Below are positions 1 through 12,800 of a DNA stretch of 64,000 bases, in pieces. The stretch is from Akebia trifoliata (lineage: Eukaryota; Streptophyta; Magnoliopsida; Ranunculales; Lardizabalaceae): positions 26,159,021 through 26,223,020 of the forward strand of contig CM030718.1 of assembly GCA_017979445.1 (NCBI GenBank). Direction: 5' to 3'. How positions within the stretch are numbered: position 1 is the first letter of the stretch; every line of letters begins with the position of its first letter. The position numbers and the translations under genes are program-made. The notes under the pieces were generated by a model. It worked only from the letters and a program-made list of their open reading frames with translations. It was not told where the DNA came from and searched no databases.

Positions 1-829
1 CGCATGGACTAGTAAGTTCTGCAGAGGTGCAAATAAAAAATTACAAAATCACAGTTAGCTAGTTCTTTTAGGCCACAATTACTTGTCCCATCCCAGTTTG
101 GAGGTATGCAAGCCAAGATTTTTGAACAGAAATCTAGGCTGCAATACTTCAAAAGCATCAAAACAAGGAAAATTCAAAGAAAAGAGGTGGCCAGAAAGGA
201 AAGGACAGGTGTGAATAACAAATTCACAAACTACAATTACCTAGAACTTTTTATTATCGATGAAATCAATTTTATTAAAAGAAGAGTAACTTAACAAAAG
301 AATAGTGAGAGACAATCTAACAAAGAGAGGGTAAAAAAGAACACAAACAAATCTGAAGCACAGTGGATACAATCTCTCTCCACTTGAAGACCAAGCCCTT
401 AAAGAAAATACCCCTCATAACTCGATCAACGGATCTCCAATGCCATAAATTAACCCTAGATCATCAATAAGAACTTCTAAACTTGAATGTCAATCATGGA
501 AAAAGAGGGGATTATACTCTTTCCAAAGGCACTAGCAGATGCATAATGAGGTCAACTTCCATAAGCAAGAATCACTCCGGTGAATGAGTTGGAGTCCACC
601 GAACCAAAAGCTTGAGGATACTACAAGGCATCACCCAATAGATGCTGAAGGACCATAAGAAAACTGCTCAGACTTCTTAGATGGAGCAGTGAACAAAGAG
701 ACAAGGGTAGATACAAAAAATTTATTCACTTAATCTCTTTTCCAATAATTCTCTCACTAATAAAAAGTGGGTATGACACTGGATCTACCAAAATTTGTGT
801 TTTTCCAAAAATTTAGCAGTTAAACTCAC
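1..829 (-). other. Intron of the IDM1-like gene, no exon recognised
   Basis: The sequence after the exon 8 donor (GTGAGT at 829-824) is AT-rich intron. On the minus strand I see no continuation of the PHD finger and no GNAT-like segment up to the left edge, so the next exon must be outside. The open frames here are short and do not resemble proteins. Confidence 0.6.
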
Positions 830-3800
830 CTTTGTGGAAGGCTCTAGGACATCCATCACAGAGCAAAAGATCCCCAAAGTCTGCACAGATGCCGCAGAGG
901 TCATCATTGTCATTTACAGAAAATCTCCGCCCTTTAGATAGAGATACTGCCAATTCATGAAGAGATACTCCATTCGATGTGTAAATGTGTAGGTAGCTGG
1001 AAAACACAAAAACACGTCAAAATATAATAAAATAAAAAGTTTGTAATTAAGGAGTGAATGCTGAATTGTCAAAAAGTAACTCACGGTTTACGGCGTGAAG
1101 CCCAACCAGCATGAGCTTCAAACAGTGAAGGGCTGATCTGATTGTTAAATATAAAGAAAATGAGTATGTTTAGTAGAATGTTCAGAACATCAGTAGTTTG
1201 GGAAGAAAACAAAGTACCTCAGTTTTGCAGCAACGGCAGAATATTCCAGATCCCTTTTTATAACCTTCCAGCAATTTCTGTTCAATAAAAGGTAATTACT
1301 ACAAAAAGAAATTTGGAAAAAAAAAAAAAAAAAACCAATGAAAAAAAAAGGAGATTATCCTGCATCATCAAGATTGCAACAACCTGTCCACGAGCATAGT
1401 ATGCTAGTTCAGTTCCGTCTGGTAGGCTGTCTTTCTCAAAAACCAACTTATGCAATCGCAAATCCCTAATGAAAAGAGACACGAAAACTAATAAGAGTAA
1501 TTAACTTGTCCAAAAAAAAGAAGCTGAGAGGACCATATGCAGCAACTGAATTATTTCAGTAAATAACTTCCAAAAAGAAAATAAGGATGAAGAAGAACAC
1601 CAACTTTTTTGTCAGCTTTCCTTGACTACTCTTATTTTGTGGAGAGAGAAACTTAGAGGAAATGTTCAAGGAGTCTGGAGTCAAAACTGGCTTTGACGAC
1701 CTGGAGTAACCATGCATAGAAGAATATCAGGCATTAATGAAGGAATTGGGTATATTAGAAGTTAGAAAGTGTATAAATTAGTAAAGACATAGCTCAGACA
1801 GGCATTATGTGACAGAAGAGACTCTAACATGAGTCTCACTGTTGAAATTACTAAGTCAAAAGTAATAAGACAATAGTACTTGAATAAGGTATTAAATTTC
1901 GATTTCAATGTCTATTTCAGTCATCTTGAAATGGAAATATTTCGACCAATGTGGAAATCAATACAATTTTCAAGGAAATGATGGAAATATTGTGAAATAA
2001 TAGAAATGTTAAGGAAGTTTTCACTAACTATCAAAAAAAATATAATAAACAGCCATATGAATTATAGAAATGAAGATTAGTAAAATTTCATTGCACATTG
2101 GCATGAGTATCTAAGAGCCCGACACCTAAACAACTATGTGCTTAAGGGAAATGAGAATAATATTATCTCATAACTAAAAATAATTTAATGTAAATCACCT
2201 TCTTAAACAAATAAAGTATTATGTACTAATTTATCATATTATTACAATCTATAAAAAAATATAAATTATCATACGTTTTTTTTAATATGTACGAATAAGT
2301 TACTAATATATCTAACTAATTAGAACATGAACGATTTCGATCGAAGTTTACTATTTGTCAAAATATTTCTACCGAAATCTTGGATTTCTATATCTAAATT
2401 TCGTGTCAGACCTTGTGGAAATAGAAATATTTCAGTATATTTCGTGGAAATATGTCGAAATTTAATACTATGCTTGAATACATCTATATATGAATTTAGG
2501 TTTGCTAACATGTTGCTTAATGATTTAGCAGAAACTATTCCTATGTGAGCGTAAGGACGACTATATGCCACAAATGGATTATTTCAGTAAATAAATTCAA
2601 ACAAAGAAAGAACACCAACTTTCTTGTCAGCTTTCCTCGACTACTCTTATTTTGTGGCGAGACACTCTTTGAAGCACCATCCAATGATTTTTGAGTCAAA
2701 ATTGGCTTCGACAACCTGAAGTAACCCATACATGGAAGTATATCAGGCATGTATGAAGCAATTAAGCATATCACAAGTTAGAAATTGTATATCAATTTTG
2801 TAAAGACCTAAATTTAGGCATTATACAACAGGAGACTCTAAATTGGGTCTCACTGTTGAAATTACCAAGTCAAAAGTAATAGGACAACAGTATTTTAATT
2901 ATATCTAGATGAATTTAGATTTGGCGTCATGTTGTTAATGATTTAGCAGAAATTATTCCTGTGTGAGCATAAGGACCATATTCAACAAATTGGATTATTT
3001 CAGTAAACAAGGAAAATCAACTTTCTTGTCAGCTTTCCTTGACTGTTATTTCGTGGTAAGATACACTTTGAAGCACAGTCCAAGGACTTTGGAGTCAAAA
3101 TTGTCTTTGACAACCTGAAGCAACCCATGCATAGAGGTATATCAGGCATCAAAAAAGCAATTGAGCAGATCAGAAGTTATAAATAGTATTTCAGTTTGTA
3201 AAGACCTAACCTTTTCGCATTATATGACAGAAGAGACTCTTACTTGAGTCTCACTGTTGAAATTACCAAGTCATAAGTAATAGGACAACAGTATTTTAAT
3301 TATATCAAATACTATATGAATTTAGGTTCGGTATTATGTTGCCTAATGATTTAGCAGAAATTATTCCTGTGTGAGCCTAAGGAGGACCATATACACAGTA
3401 AATGGATTGCATCAGTAAATAAATTTAAACAAAGAAAGAATACCAACTTTCTTGTCAGCCTTCCTTGACTATGCTTATTTTGTGGTGAAATAGACTTTGG
3501 AGCACTTTTCAAGGACTTTGGAGTTAAAGTTGGCTTTGACAACCTGAAGTAACCCATGCATATAAGCATATCAGGTATTAATGATGAATTGAGCATACCA
3601 GAAGTAAGAACATGTTTATCAATTTGTTTAAGACCTAACTTAACATTATCTTTTCTATTAGAGAAAATTAGTTGTATTCGGTAGGAAGTGTGCAACACAC
3701 AGAAGGACATGGATAACTACAATAACCATTCAACTAAAGCCAACCAAGATTCAGAATTACATTAAGATCTTTGGGAGTATTAAAGCTCTACTGCAAATTT

Positions 3801-6800
3801 GTTTCTATTTAGCAACAAATCAAACATATTATGGTCAAACTATTACTACATTTTCCAAAGAGAAGACCCCTTTAGCTTCCCAGAGTGAAATCCTAGATGA
3901 GCATGTCAGAAACCATGTCATTATGGAAGAAAATATATGCAAGAAAAGCATTAGGAAAGGGTGATGTTCCAATCACCTGTTAGTCCTCACCAATTCATTC
4001 TTGCATCATGACATGTTCCAGGTAGGCATTCAAGAATTTGTTTTTCAAAAAATCGCCAGCTCCTGGGTATTAAGTATATTATCGTACCCCAGTTTATCCT
4101 GTGACCCTCTTATATTCCATGTGCGTCCCTTTCCTAACAAGTCGACCTTTCGAGACAGATGGTTGGTTTACATGGTATGAGAGGGGGAGGTTCGTATAAG
4201 TCATGGGATCGATTCTTTCCACCCCTAGGGTGAGGGGGAGTGTTGAGTGCGGGATTCTCCTGCTCCCGAGTGTTACATATTATCATACCCCTGTTTATCC
4301 TGTGACCCTCTTATATTCATTGCGCACCCCTTTCCTAACAGGTCGACCTTTTGGTTAACAAGATACAATGTTTTGGTACTAAATTAAGCATTAAACTAAC
4401 TTTACAACTTCTAAGATTCATTTAATTAAATAAAAGACGTTTACATCATTAACTATGCAATCTTTCAATGTTCGTATGCTGGTTTTGGAATGTTTTGAAG
4501 CCTTTTTTATGTGTATCAATGTGAAAAATGTGATTTTTAATTCTAACTTTCATTGTAAACACTTAAATACTGTTCCTCATATTTATTTATGAGTAAAATC
4601 TAAAATTTAATGATTTAAAGAGAATGTTTTGGTTCTGTTTTGTTCCGTTAGGTTTTTGATAAAATTGAAACGGAACAATAAGAGAATTTAAACCTCAAAA
4701 TGATGTGTCAAGAAATTTCTTATGTGCAACTCCAATAATCTAATTAAAAAATTGCACTAGGCGCCACTCCTTGAGGATTCCGAATGCTTTTTATGATATC
4801 GCCAACAAATCAGACTCCAAAAAACATTCTAACTGAATAATGCATTCTATAAGATAATCAATAACCATTTAAATATCTAAGGTCGTTTTCATTCAAACAC
4901 TGCATGTCATGGTTTACATAGTAGTGGTGTTTCAAATTCGATGGACCTCTTTTCCTTCGGCATGACACAAAAGGAAGGGACACATAAAAGGCTAAATAGT
5001 GGAACTTCAACAAAGAAAAGGCGAGGATAATTATGTTAGGCCCTTAGGGGTAACAGTATTATAATAAATAAATGAATGAAAAACTACATTCTCTCTACCA
5101 AGAAAATCAATATTATTTATCTTGTTGAATATGTATTATATGAAATAAGGGTGCTCTGTGGGATTAGTCAGGTGCTCTAATAGGCTTAGATACCCAAGGT
5201 ATCAAAATATATATGAGATAATTGGTGTAGATGGTGCACAATTAGTCGATCCACGTGTAAACCACCATGGGGGAGGTGGCAAAGCACATTCAACGTGAAG
5301 GGGAAACGAAGACGTAGGTTTTGTGGCTAAGCAACTATCACTACCCATGTGATCTTCATATTCTAAATACATTAATATAATATTTTTTTTCCAAAAAATA
5401 AGAAAATAATTTATGAAAAGACGCAACTTTCTCACTTTGAAAAAAATAAGGTAATTTAATGACAAAAATATCTATTAATTGAGAATGGTTATATTATACA
5501 AGTATTTATTAACCAAGAATCTATATATTAATAAAAATACCAAAAAATAGAGAAGTGCTTTTTTTAATAACCAAGTATAACTATAGACAGCGGGCTGAGC
5601 TCGTATCTGGGCTTTGCCCAGTCCATAGACCATGGTCTTGTCCAAGGACTAGTCCCAGAGTACGTGCAATGCCCGCTCATCACACGCACCAAGTAAGTGA
5701 GGGTGCACCCTCACAAGTGGCCCCTGAGGAATTAATGCTCATATTGGGTATCGAACCCACGACCTACGGGCATTAACCGCTTATCGGTCCGAAATTGCCA
5801 TTAAGCCAACCCTTTGATGTTAATAGAGAAGTGTTTTATTAAAACAAAAATCTCTCTTATCCTTCAAGAAATTAAAACTTTATTCTATTGATAGGAGATA
5901 TATTTATTAAGAATTATTATATCAACAAAGTATTTAATAACTAAAAACTCTCAAAATATATATATATATATATATATATATCCCGTTCGGCAGCCAACAT
6001 GAGCCAACGCGTTTGCCCTATGAGGGTTAGAAGTTTCGGATTTGGGCTGAATTTTTGTGAGAATGATCTCTATGGTGGGAAGATCATCCTCACAAAAAAT
6101 CAACCCAATCTGAAACTTCTAACTCCATCAAAAGTGATTTAAAATTGTGGAACGTCGATTTTTTTACCGTTAATTTGCAAACCACTTTTGATGGTGTTAG
6201 AAGTTTCATATTCGGATGATTTTTTGTGAGGATGATCTCTCACCATAGAGATCATCCTCACAAAAAGTCAGCCCGATCCGAAACTTTTAACCCATGTAGG
6301 ACAAATTTTGGCTCCAAACGTTGGCTGTCGAATGCTACCTTACATATATGCTATCTAAGAAAGAAAGAAAATAGTCCTTTTCCAAATCCTTTTTGGGAAA
6401 AAAATAAAAAAAATTGTTTTTAGAATATTATTAAATCATCTTTCATTATAAAAGAAATATTTTTAATACATTATTATAAAATTTTCTAAATATAGAAATT
6501 CTGTAATTCTGTTAATTAAGAATTATTATATAAAATCAATTTTATCAACTAAGAATTTGAATATTTAGAATATTGTATTATGTAAAAATAAAAGGGTCCC
6601 TTTTTTATTCCTTCTTCAAAAAAGAGACCATTTTAGTCGTTATTATTATATCATCCTCTACTCTTTCTCCACCTCCGAACACTCTTTTCCTGCCAAAGCC
6701 ATCAGGGGTCCTAAGGTTCCTTCCAAAATTTCTTCCTCATTTGGTCAACAGCTCTTAAGAAAATTCTCACTTTGGACAACGTCATGTGTGCAAATCAGTA

Positions 6801-9800
6801 AGGAATTGGTTAAACCACCTTCTTATCCATTGCTCTTTTGTCTGAAAGATTTGGGCCTATTTTCTAACGTTATTCAAGTTGTCTTGAATTTTTTTCCGTT
6901 TTCAATCTCTTCTCTTTTTCGAAATTCGGTCCTAATTGGTGGCTCTTCCAAATTTAAAATCCTGTGATCTTTGACTCCTTTTGTCAGTTTGTTGGGGCAT
7001 TTGGAAGGAGCGAAATAGTAGGGTCTTTGAAGGAAGAGGGCGTAACCTGCATACAGTCCTTTTGAAAATTTTGGGGCTGATTTTCTCATGGAGTAAAGCT
7101 TTTGAGGAGTTCAAGGGTTCATTCTTCGAGGATTTCATTTTTAGATGGGACTTATCATGAGCTACTTAGTATTGCTTTTATTTTCTTTCTTCACCCTTTG
7201 CTAGGGTTGTTGTATCCTTGTTGTTGGGTGGCCACCTTGGCCTCCCTTTCTTTGTTTCCCGTTTTTTCTCATTAATACAAATTTTCTTTTACTGATCAAA
7301 AATATATATAACAGATTTTTAAAAAATATTACATATCTTTATCCAATTTTGAAAAATAAAAAGTATTTTATTGACTAGGAAACCCTGTTAATTGAGAACT
7401 ATTATATAAAATAAGCACTTTATAAACTAAGAAACTCCAGGAAAAAAGTTATAAAAAAAAAACCAAGATATTAGAATATAGGCCAAAATTATTAAAAGAC
7501 GTGAGTCATTTCTTTTATGAAAAAGAATGAAACTTTATTAATTGAGAATTGTTATATTAAAAAGCCATTTTTTAATCTTATTTGGAAAAAATACAAGAAA
7601 GTACTAGTTAGTCCATTATTATCATACGGTTCATACCGTCATATGGACACCTCCAAATTATTCAATTCAAGTTCCCCAAGTTTCCAGGTTTACAAAAGGG
7701 GAGTAAGTGAAAAGTAAGACTAACCATAGTTCAATAAATTCAAGCCAACAATTTTGGTAATATTTCTACCTATATGGTGCTAAAAGCACTATTATGCAAT
7801 TATTCACTAATTTGTTTGCCTATATAATTTTAAAAAACCAAATCATTACAATTTCACCTATCTTTTGTCAATCTGATTTTATAAATAGGATAAGAATAGA
7901 TGCTTTATCTTAGATTGAAAATCGGATTTCAAACAAACTCAGACCAAGAGAATCAATTCTTGCATAATTGTAGTTAGGGGTGAAAGACGCAACGGCCTCT
8001 TGGTGTCCGAGGCACAAGGCAAAGCACACGCCTAACTAAATCAAACCACAACAAAATTATTAAATAATTATTAAATGACAAAAATAAAAAACAAATAATG
8101 AAATGTGTTCTAAATATTTTACAATAATGACACGTATAAAAATGAGTTTTACAACCAAGTTAAAGTATACAAATTGAGCTCCCAAATTTGAAATTCATCT
8201 CCAACGGTGAAAAAATGTCTTTCTATTTTTTGAGATCACAATATTATATTCTCTACATTCATGTAGCACTTGATCATGTTTTTAAGTGCCACATGGACAT
8301 TCAGTCCATATAGATAGGTGATCCTTCGAACCATACAACTCTCTATCTCTCTCTAGAACCCACTATCAAGATTTTACCCCATAAACAATGTATATCGAGG
8401 ACGGTTGTCCTTCCTCCTTCGTCTTCTCTCTTCCCAAGAATACCCCCAACTTTATTGTCTTTTCACTTCTACCCACCCCCTACAACTTTTTATATTGCTT
8501 TTCCTCCTCTCCTCTTTGACCCAAATAGGATGCTCGTGCCATAGGCACGGGAAAACTCTAGTGTGTGTGTGTGTGTGTGTGTGTATAAACATATATAAAC
8601 CTGACAGCACACCACATCACCCTTATACCCCCGTTTAGACTTATTTTTTACCCTATTCGAATTGGGACTCCTGGATTTGATTGACCCACAAATTAAGGAT
8701 AATAATTGATGAAGTGATCTGATACAGTATGATGTTTAATAACACATTACATATAGATTAATAATATTTAATGATACTGACCAAGAATTACTTGTTTATA
8801 GGTAATTGGAGGTTGTGAGTGGAGTAGCAACGCTAGAGATGCTAGTTAATCCATAGAAATGGCAAGAAGAAATGCAACGAAGCTATGGGGCATGGGATAA
8901 ATAAAAATATAGGTGAGTTATGCTTCCCATCCCAAAATATTTTTGAACCTTGCAATATGACGTTCCCACTCTCACTCCCTTTCCCACACCACACACTGAT
9001 TGCTAAGGTCATATCCGTTTCCGTTTTGGAAGTGCTTTAAATCTCAGAAGTACTTTTCGTGTCCAAATTATTGTTTGGTAAACACTTGAGAAGCACTTCC
9101 AGCTTCTGCAGGAAGTTGATTATGGCAAAATAGCAAGTAGCAACTCGGATTATTCCAACATTTGTGAGAATCTAACAAAACTTTTTTTTTTTTGAAAAGT
9201 ATAATATATTGATAAAGGAAAAACCAAATACAAGGAGGCTGAGAAAGCCTCACAAAGAACAAGAAGGAAAATAAAGCATCAATGATTACATAGATCGTTC
9301 CATCTAAAAACAAAATCATCAAAGGAAAATCCCACTAAATCTTTGTACTGTTTTGACCAAAGATACAGAGAGTCCAAGATCTCCAAAAAACCTGTATGCG
9401 AGCTTCTAATCTTGCTATTGAACACCCTGTTGTTTCTCTCGTTCCAAACCCCCCAAGCAATAGCCGAGGGAAGCATAGCCCACAGGAGTCTTTTTCTGGA
9501 ATGGAAGTCATTATTAGTCCATTCAACTAACAGGGATGAAAATTTATAAGGAATGTAATGACCTGAAATCCTAAAATGTATCTCGAGGAAAGAATTTTAG
9601 ATCCGTGCATTGATTTAAAAGTTATCAAATCCTCGAGTTTCGCATTAGATATTTTCCCAATAGGTAAACGACACCTTAGAGACGTAATTTGAGGAAACCG
9701 ATCATTCCATTAGATTCGTGTCGAAAAATCACCCAAAATAGAGTATAAGTTTGTCCAATTCGGCATTCAGGAAAAACAATTCCCAAAATGACAAGTATGT

Positions 9801-12800
9801 CCCAACTTAAGTGATATAAATATCTAAATTCTATTAGAAAAATCAGATTTTTCTTATTCTCCTCTCTAAACAAATCTCAACCATTTTCCTTCAATATTTG
9901 AAACTCAGATCTACGCCAAACGAGAACGATCCGAGCTTAGGTGCAAGAAGGAAAGTTGTTCCTCTCGCCGAGGGTTACGCGTGGACGCAAAAAAATCCGA
10001 TTTTCGCCGGAAGAAAATTTTGGAGATTGGCCGGAGGCGATTTTAAAGTCCGTTCAACCGTTGAAAATAGCTTGAAGTAGGTTGCCTTCCCTTCTACCTT
10101 CTAGTTATGCAATAATTTCATAGAAAATCCATATGATTGTTGATAAATCGATCGTTTCATTAAGTTTATACATATTTGAACGATTTGAATCATGTTTGCA
10201 TGCTTATTTATGATTGGTTTTAGTTCATTTGATGTAATATAATCATTTTATAGTTAATATGATATTTGGATCGATTTTGGTCGAGTTTCGACGAAAAATC
10301 AGCAATTCGGAAAAGTATCTGAATGTTGAGTTTGGTTCTAATTTGTTTTGTGTTGCTTCCATATAGTATGTATACCCATTTCCTACATTTATTTCATTAA
10401 AAACAATTAAGTATTACTTTAAGTTCTTTAATAAATAAATAAATAGTTTGTTTTCAATTTCGACTTTGAAAAATTATTTTTCAACACTTAGTTAAATTTG
10501 CATAGATTTTCAGCTTTTATGTCTTATGGTTTTATCTTTGTTTTCGAGTCTCTCGACTCAACCAAAACCATCGAATGGAATTGGTTGATGCTTTATGCAT
10601 TTCGAATTACTTTAAAAGTAAAATTACTTTAATAGATATGTAGGAAATTAGATGATAGATTGATCGATTTAATTGATGGATGGATAGAGAGAACGTAAGT
10701 TCTCGACTGATTGATGGGACAGTGCCTCCAGTTCTACGTAGTGGCCATGCCACGTAAAACGTGATAGATAGATAGAGGGATGAGATGGTTGATGGATGGA
10801 TATGACAGATAACTGTCACTGGAGGGCACTACCAGATTTTGTTTGTATTTTCGATTAAAAGAAATGATATATTATATACAAAATAAAATATTTTGTTTAC
10901 CAGTAAAGGTTTGCAGAAAACCCATAAAGAGTGACGCGTTGCTCTGTATCCGGAAGCGGCGAGTCAATCTAGGATAACACTAGATGTCATATGTTCTTCG
11001 GTAGTATGGGATACCTTAGAGCATATTACAGCTTATGAAATCCGGAAATTTCTCCTACTTATTTTCTGGGGAACGTTGTGTGTAAAGGCGGTCTCTGTAT
11101 AGTGTAGAGCTAGGCGGGGTTCACATGCATTGCCTCTAGATAGGCTTCGACGCGAGGGGTCTCCTGGGCTAGTTAGTGATCACTATTAGTCTGTAGTCGT
11201 CAAACGGTCGACCTCACCGTTAGTTGAACTCAGTATTGGGTTCTTGGTCAACAGCCAGTCTGAGCCGGATAAATGGTCATCCAACCGTGATATGCTAGAC
11301 CGGCCACAAAATCAGATTATAACGATGGGATTCCACATCGGAGGTTAAGTTTGGAATATCGTATTGCCATAGCCGAGGCGGTTATATCGGCGTGTTCCTC
11401 TGCTCTCTTATCGATTACACCGCCGTGTTCTTATTATGTATCTTTTCTTATTTTGTGATGTTTGATAGATGTTTTTATTTGAATGATGCATAGGTTACTT
11501 TAAAGGATAGAAATGATAGGTTGAAATTATTTAACTGTTTATTGAATATGCTTAGACATTTATCGTATGTTACATTATGAAAAACTTACATTATTTAACT
11601 GTTCAACTGATTACTCGTGCATGTATGACTCGTTGTTAGAACGGCGTTCATCCTGCTGAGTAACATTCCCCTGTTACTCACCCTATCCTTCCCCTTTCAG
11701 ATTATTCAACTTTTGAAGAACCGTTCTTTGAGGAGTCTTTTGAGGAGGTCCTTGAGGAGGATCAGATTGATGTCTTGCCGCCGCCATGTCTTTGAGGACT
11801 AGTAGAGAATCCTAGCGGTTTTTGGTTGTAGATAAGAAACATGTTAGTTTAGAAATTTTTGTAATCTGATGAATTATGAGATTAAAGATCTTGACTTATA
11901 TCAGTGTTTGTCGATTTCTTCTGCTTACTCTAGACTCTCGTATAGATGTTAGTTAAATGTTTATTCCGCTGCGTATATTTTCTTTTCATAAGTATTATTA
12001 TTTATGAATGTTCTGTCAGATTGTGTGATTGATTACCTCACACCTCGAGATTCTAACCGATGAATCATAGGGATTCGTGTTGGGATTTCGGGGCGTGACA
12101 AGGAAGGACCCAATAAACGCGAAACAGACCAAGAAAATATGACCAAATATTGTAAAAGAATGAGCAATGAATTAAAATATGATCCACAGATTCCTCGTCC
12201 CTCAAACAAAGTGGACAATAATTAGGGGTGATCTAACCCCGAACAATCAAATTATCCATCGTGAGTATCCTACCAGGGGAGGCCAACCAAATAAAAAAAG
12301 AGATTCTAGAGGGAATAGGCTTACACCAAATGATGGACCTCAAGAGAGATCGCTCCACACTTGGGTTGAGGCTCTCATAGAAGGATCTGACAGAGAATCT
12401 CGAATCCTTTGCCCTCTTCCATTCCCACCTATCATGTTCGCCCTGGTTGAGATGAACTGAATGCAGAAGACCAAGGAAAGATATCAAATCGTTTAGCTCC
12501 CAATCATTAAAATTTCTCCTGAACCCCAAATCCCACGTGGGACTAGAATCATTGCGTATCAAACAATGTTGGATAGAACATTTCTTCTTGATAGAACAGG
12601 CGTACAATGACGGGAATTGAGTTGCCAGAGAAGATGTGCCACACCAACAATCCTCCCAGAATCTGATTTTATCCCCCATCCCCGCTTTGAACCTAATTCC
12701 ACTCTCAAAGTCCTCGCTTAACTTAAGAACCCCTTTCCAAATACTACACCCATAAAAGCCTTTCGCCTCGCCACTATACCACCCTAACTTCCTCTCCCCG

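Noticed and set aside
5555..5776. 73-codon plus-strand frame
   Set aside because: It lies wholly in the SINE and reads its antisense.
12179..12460. 93-codon plus-strand frame
   Set aside because: Antisense of the LINE zinc-ribbon region.
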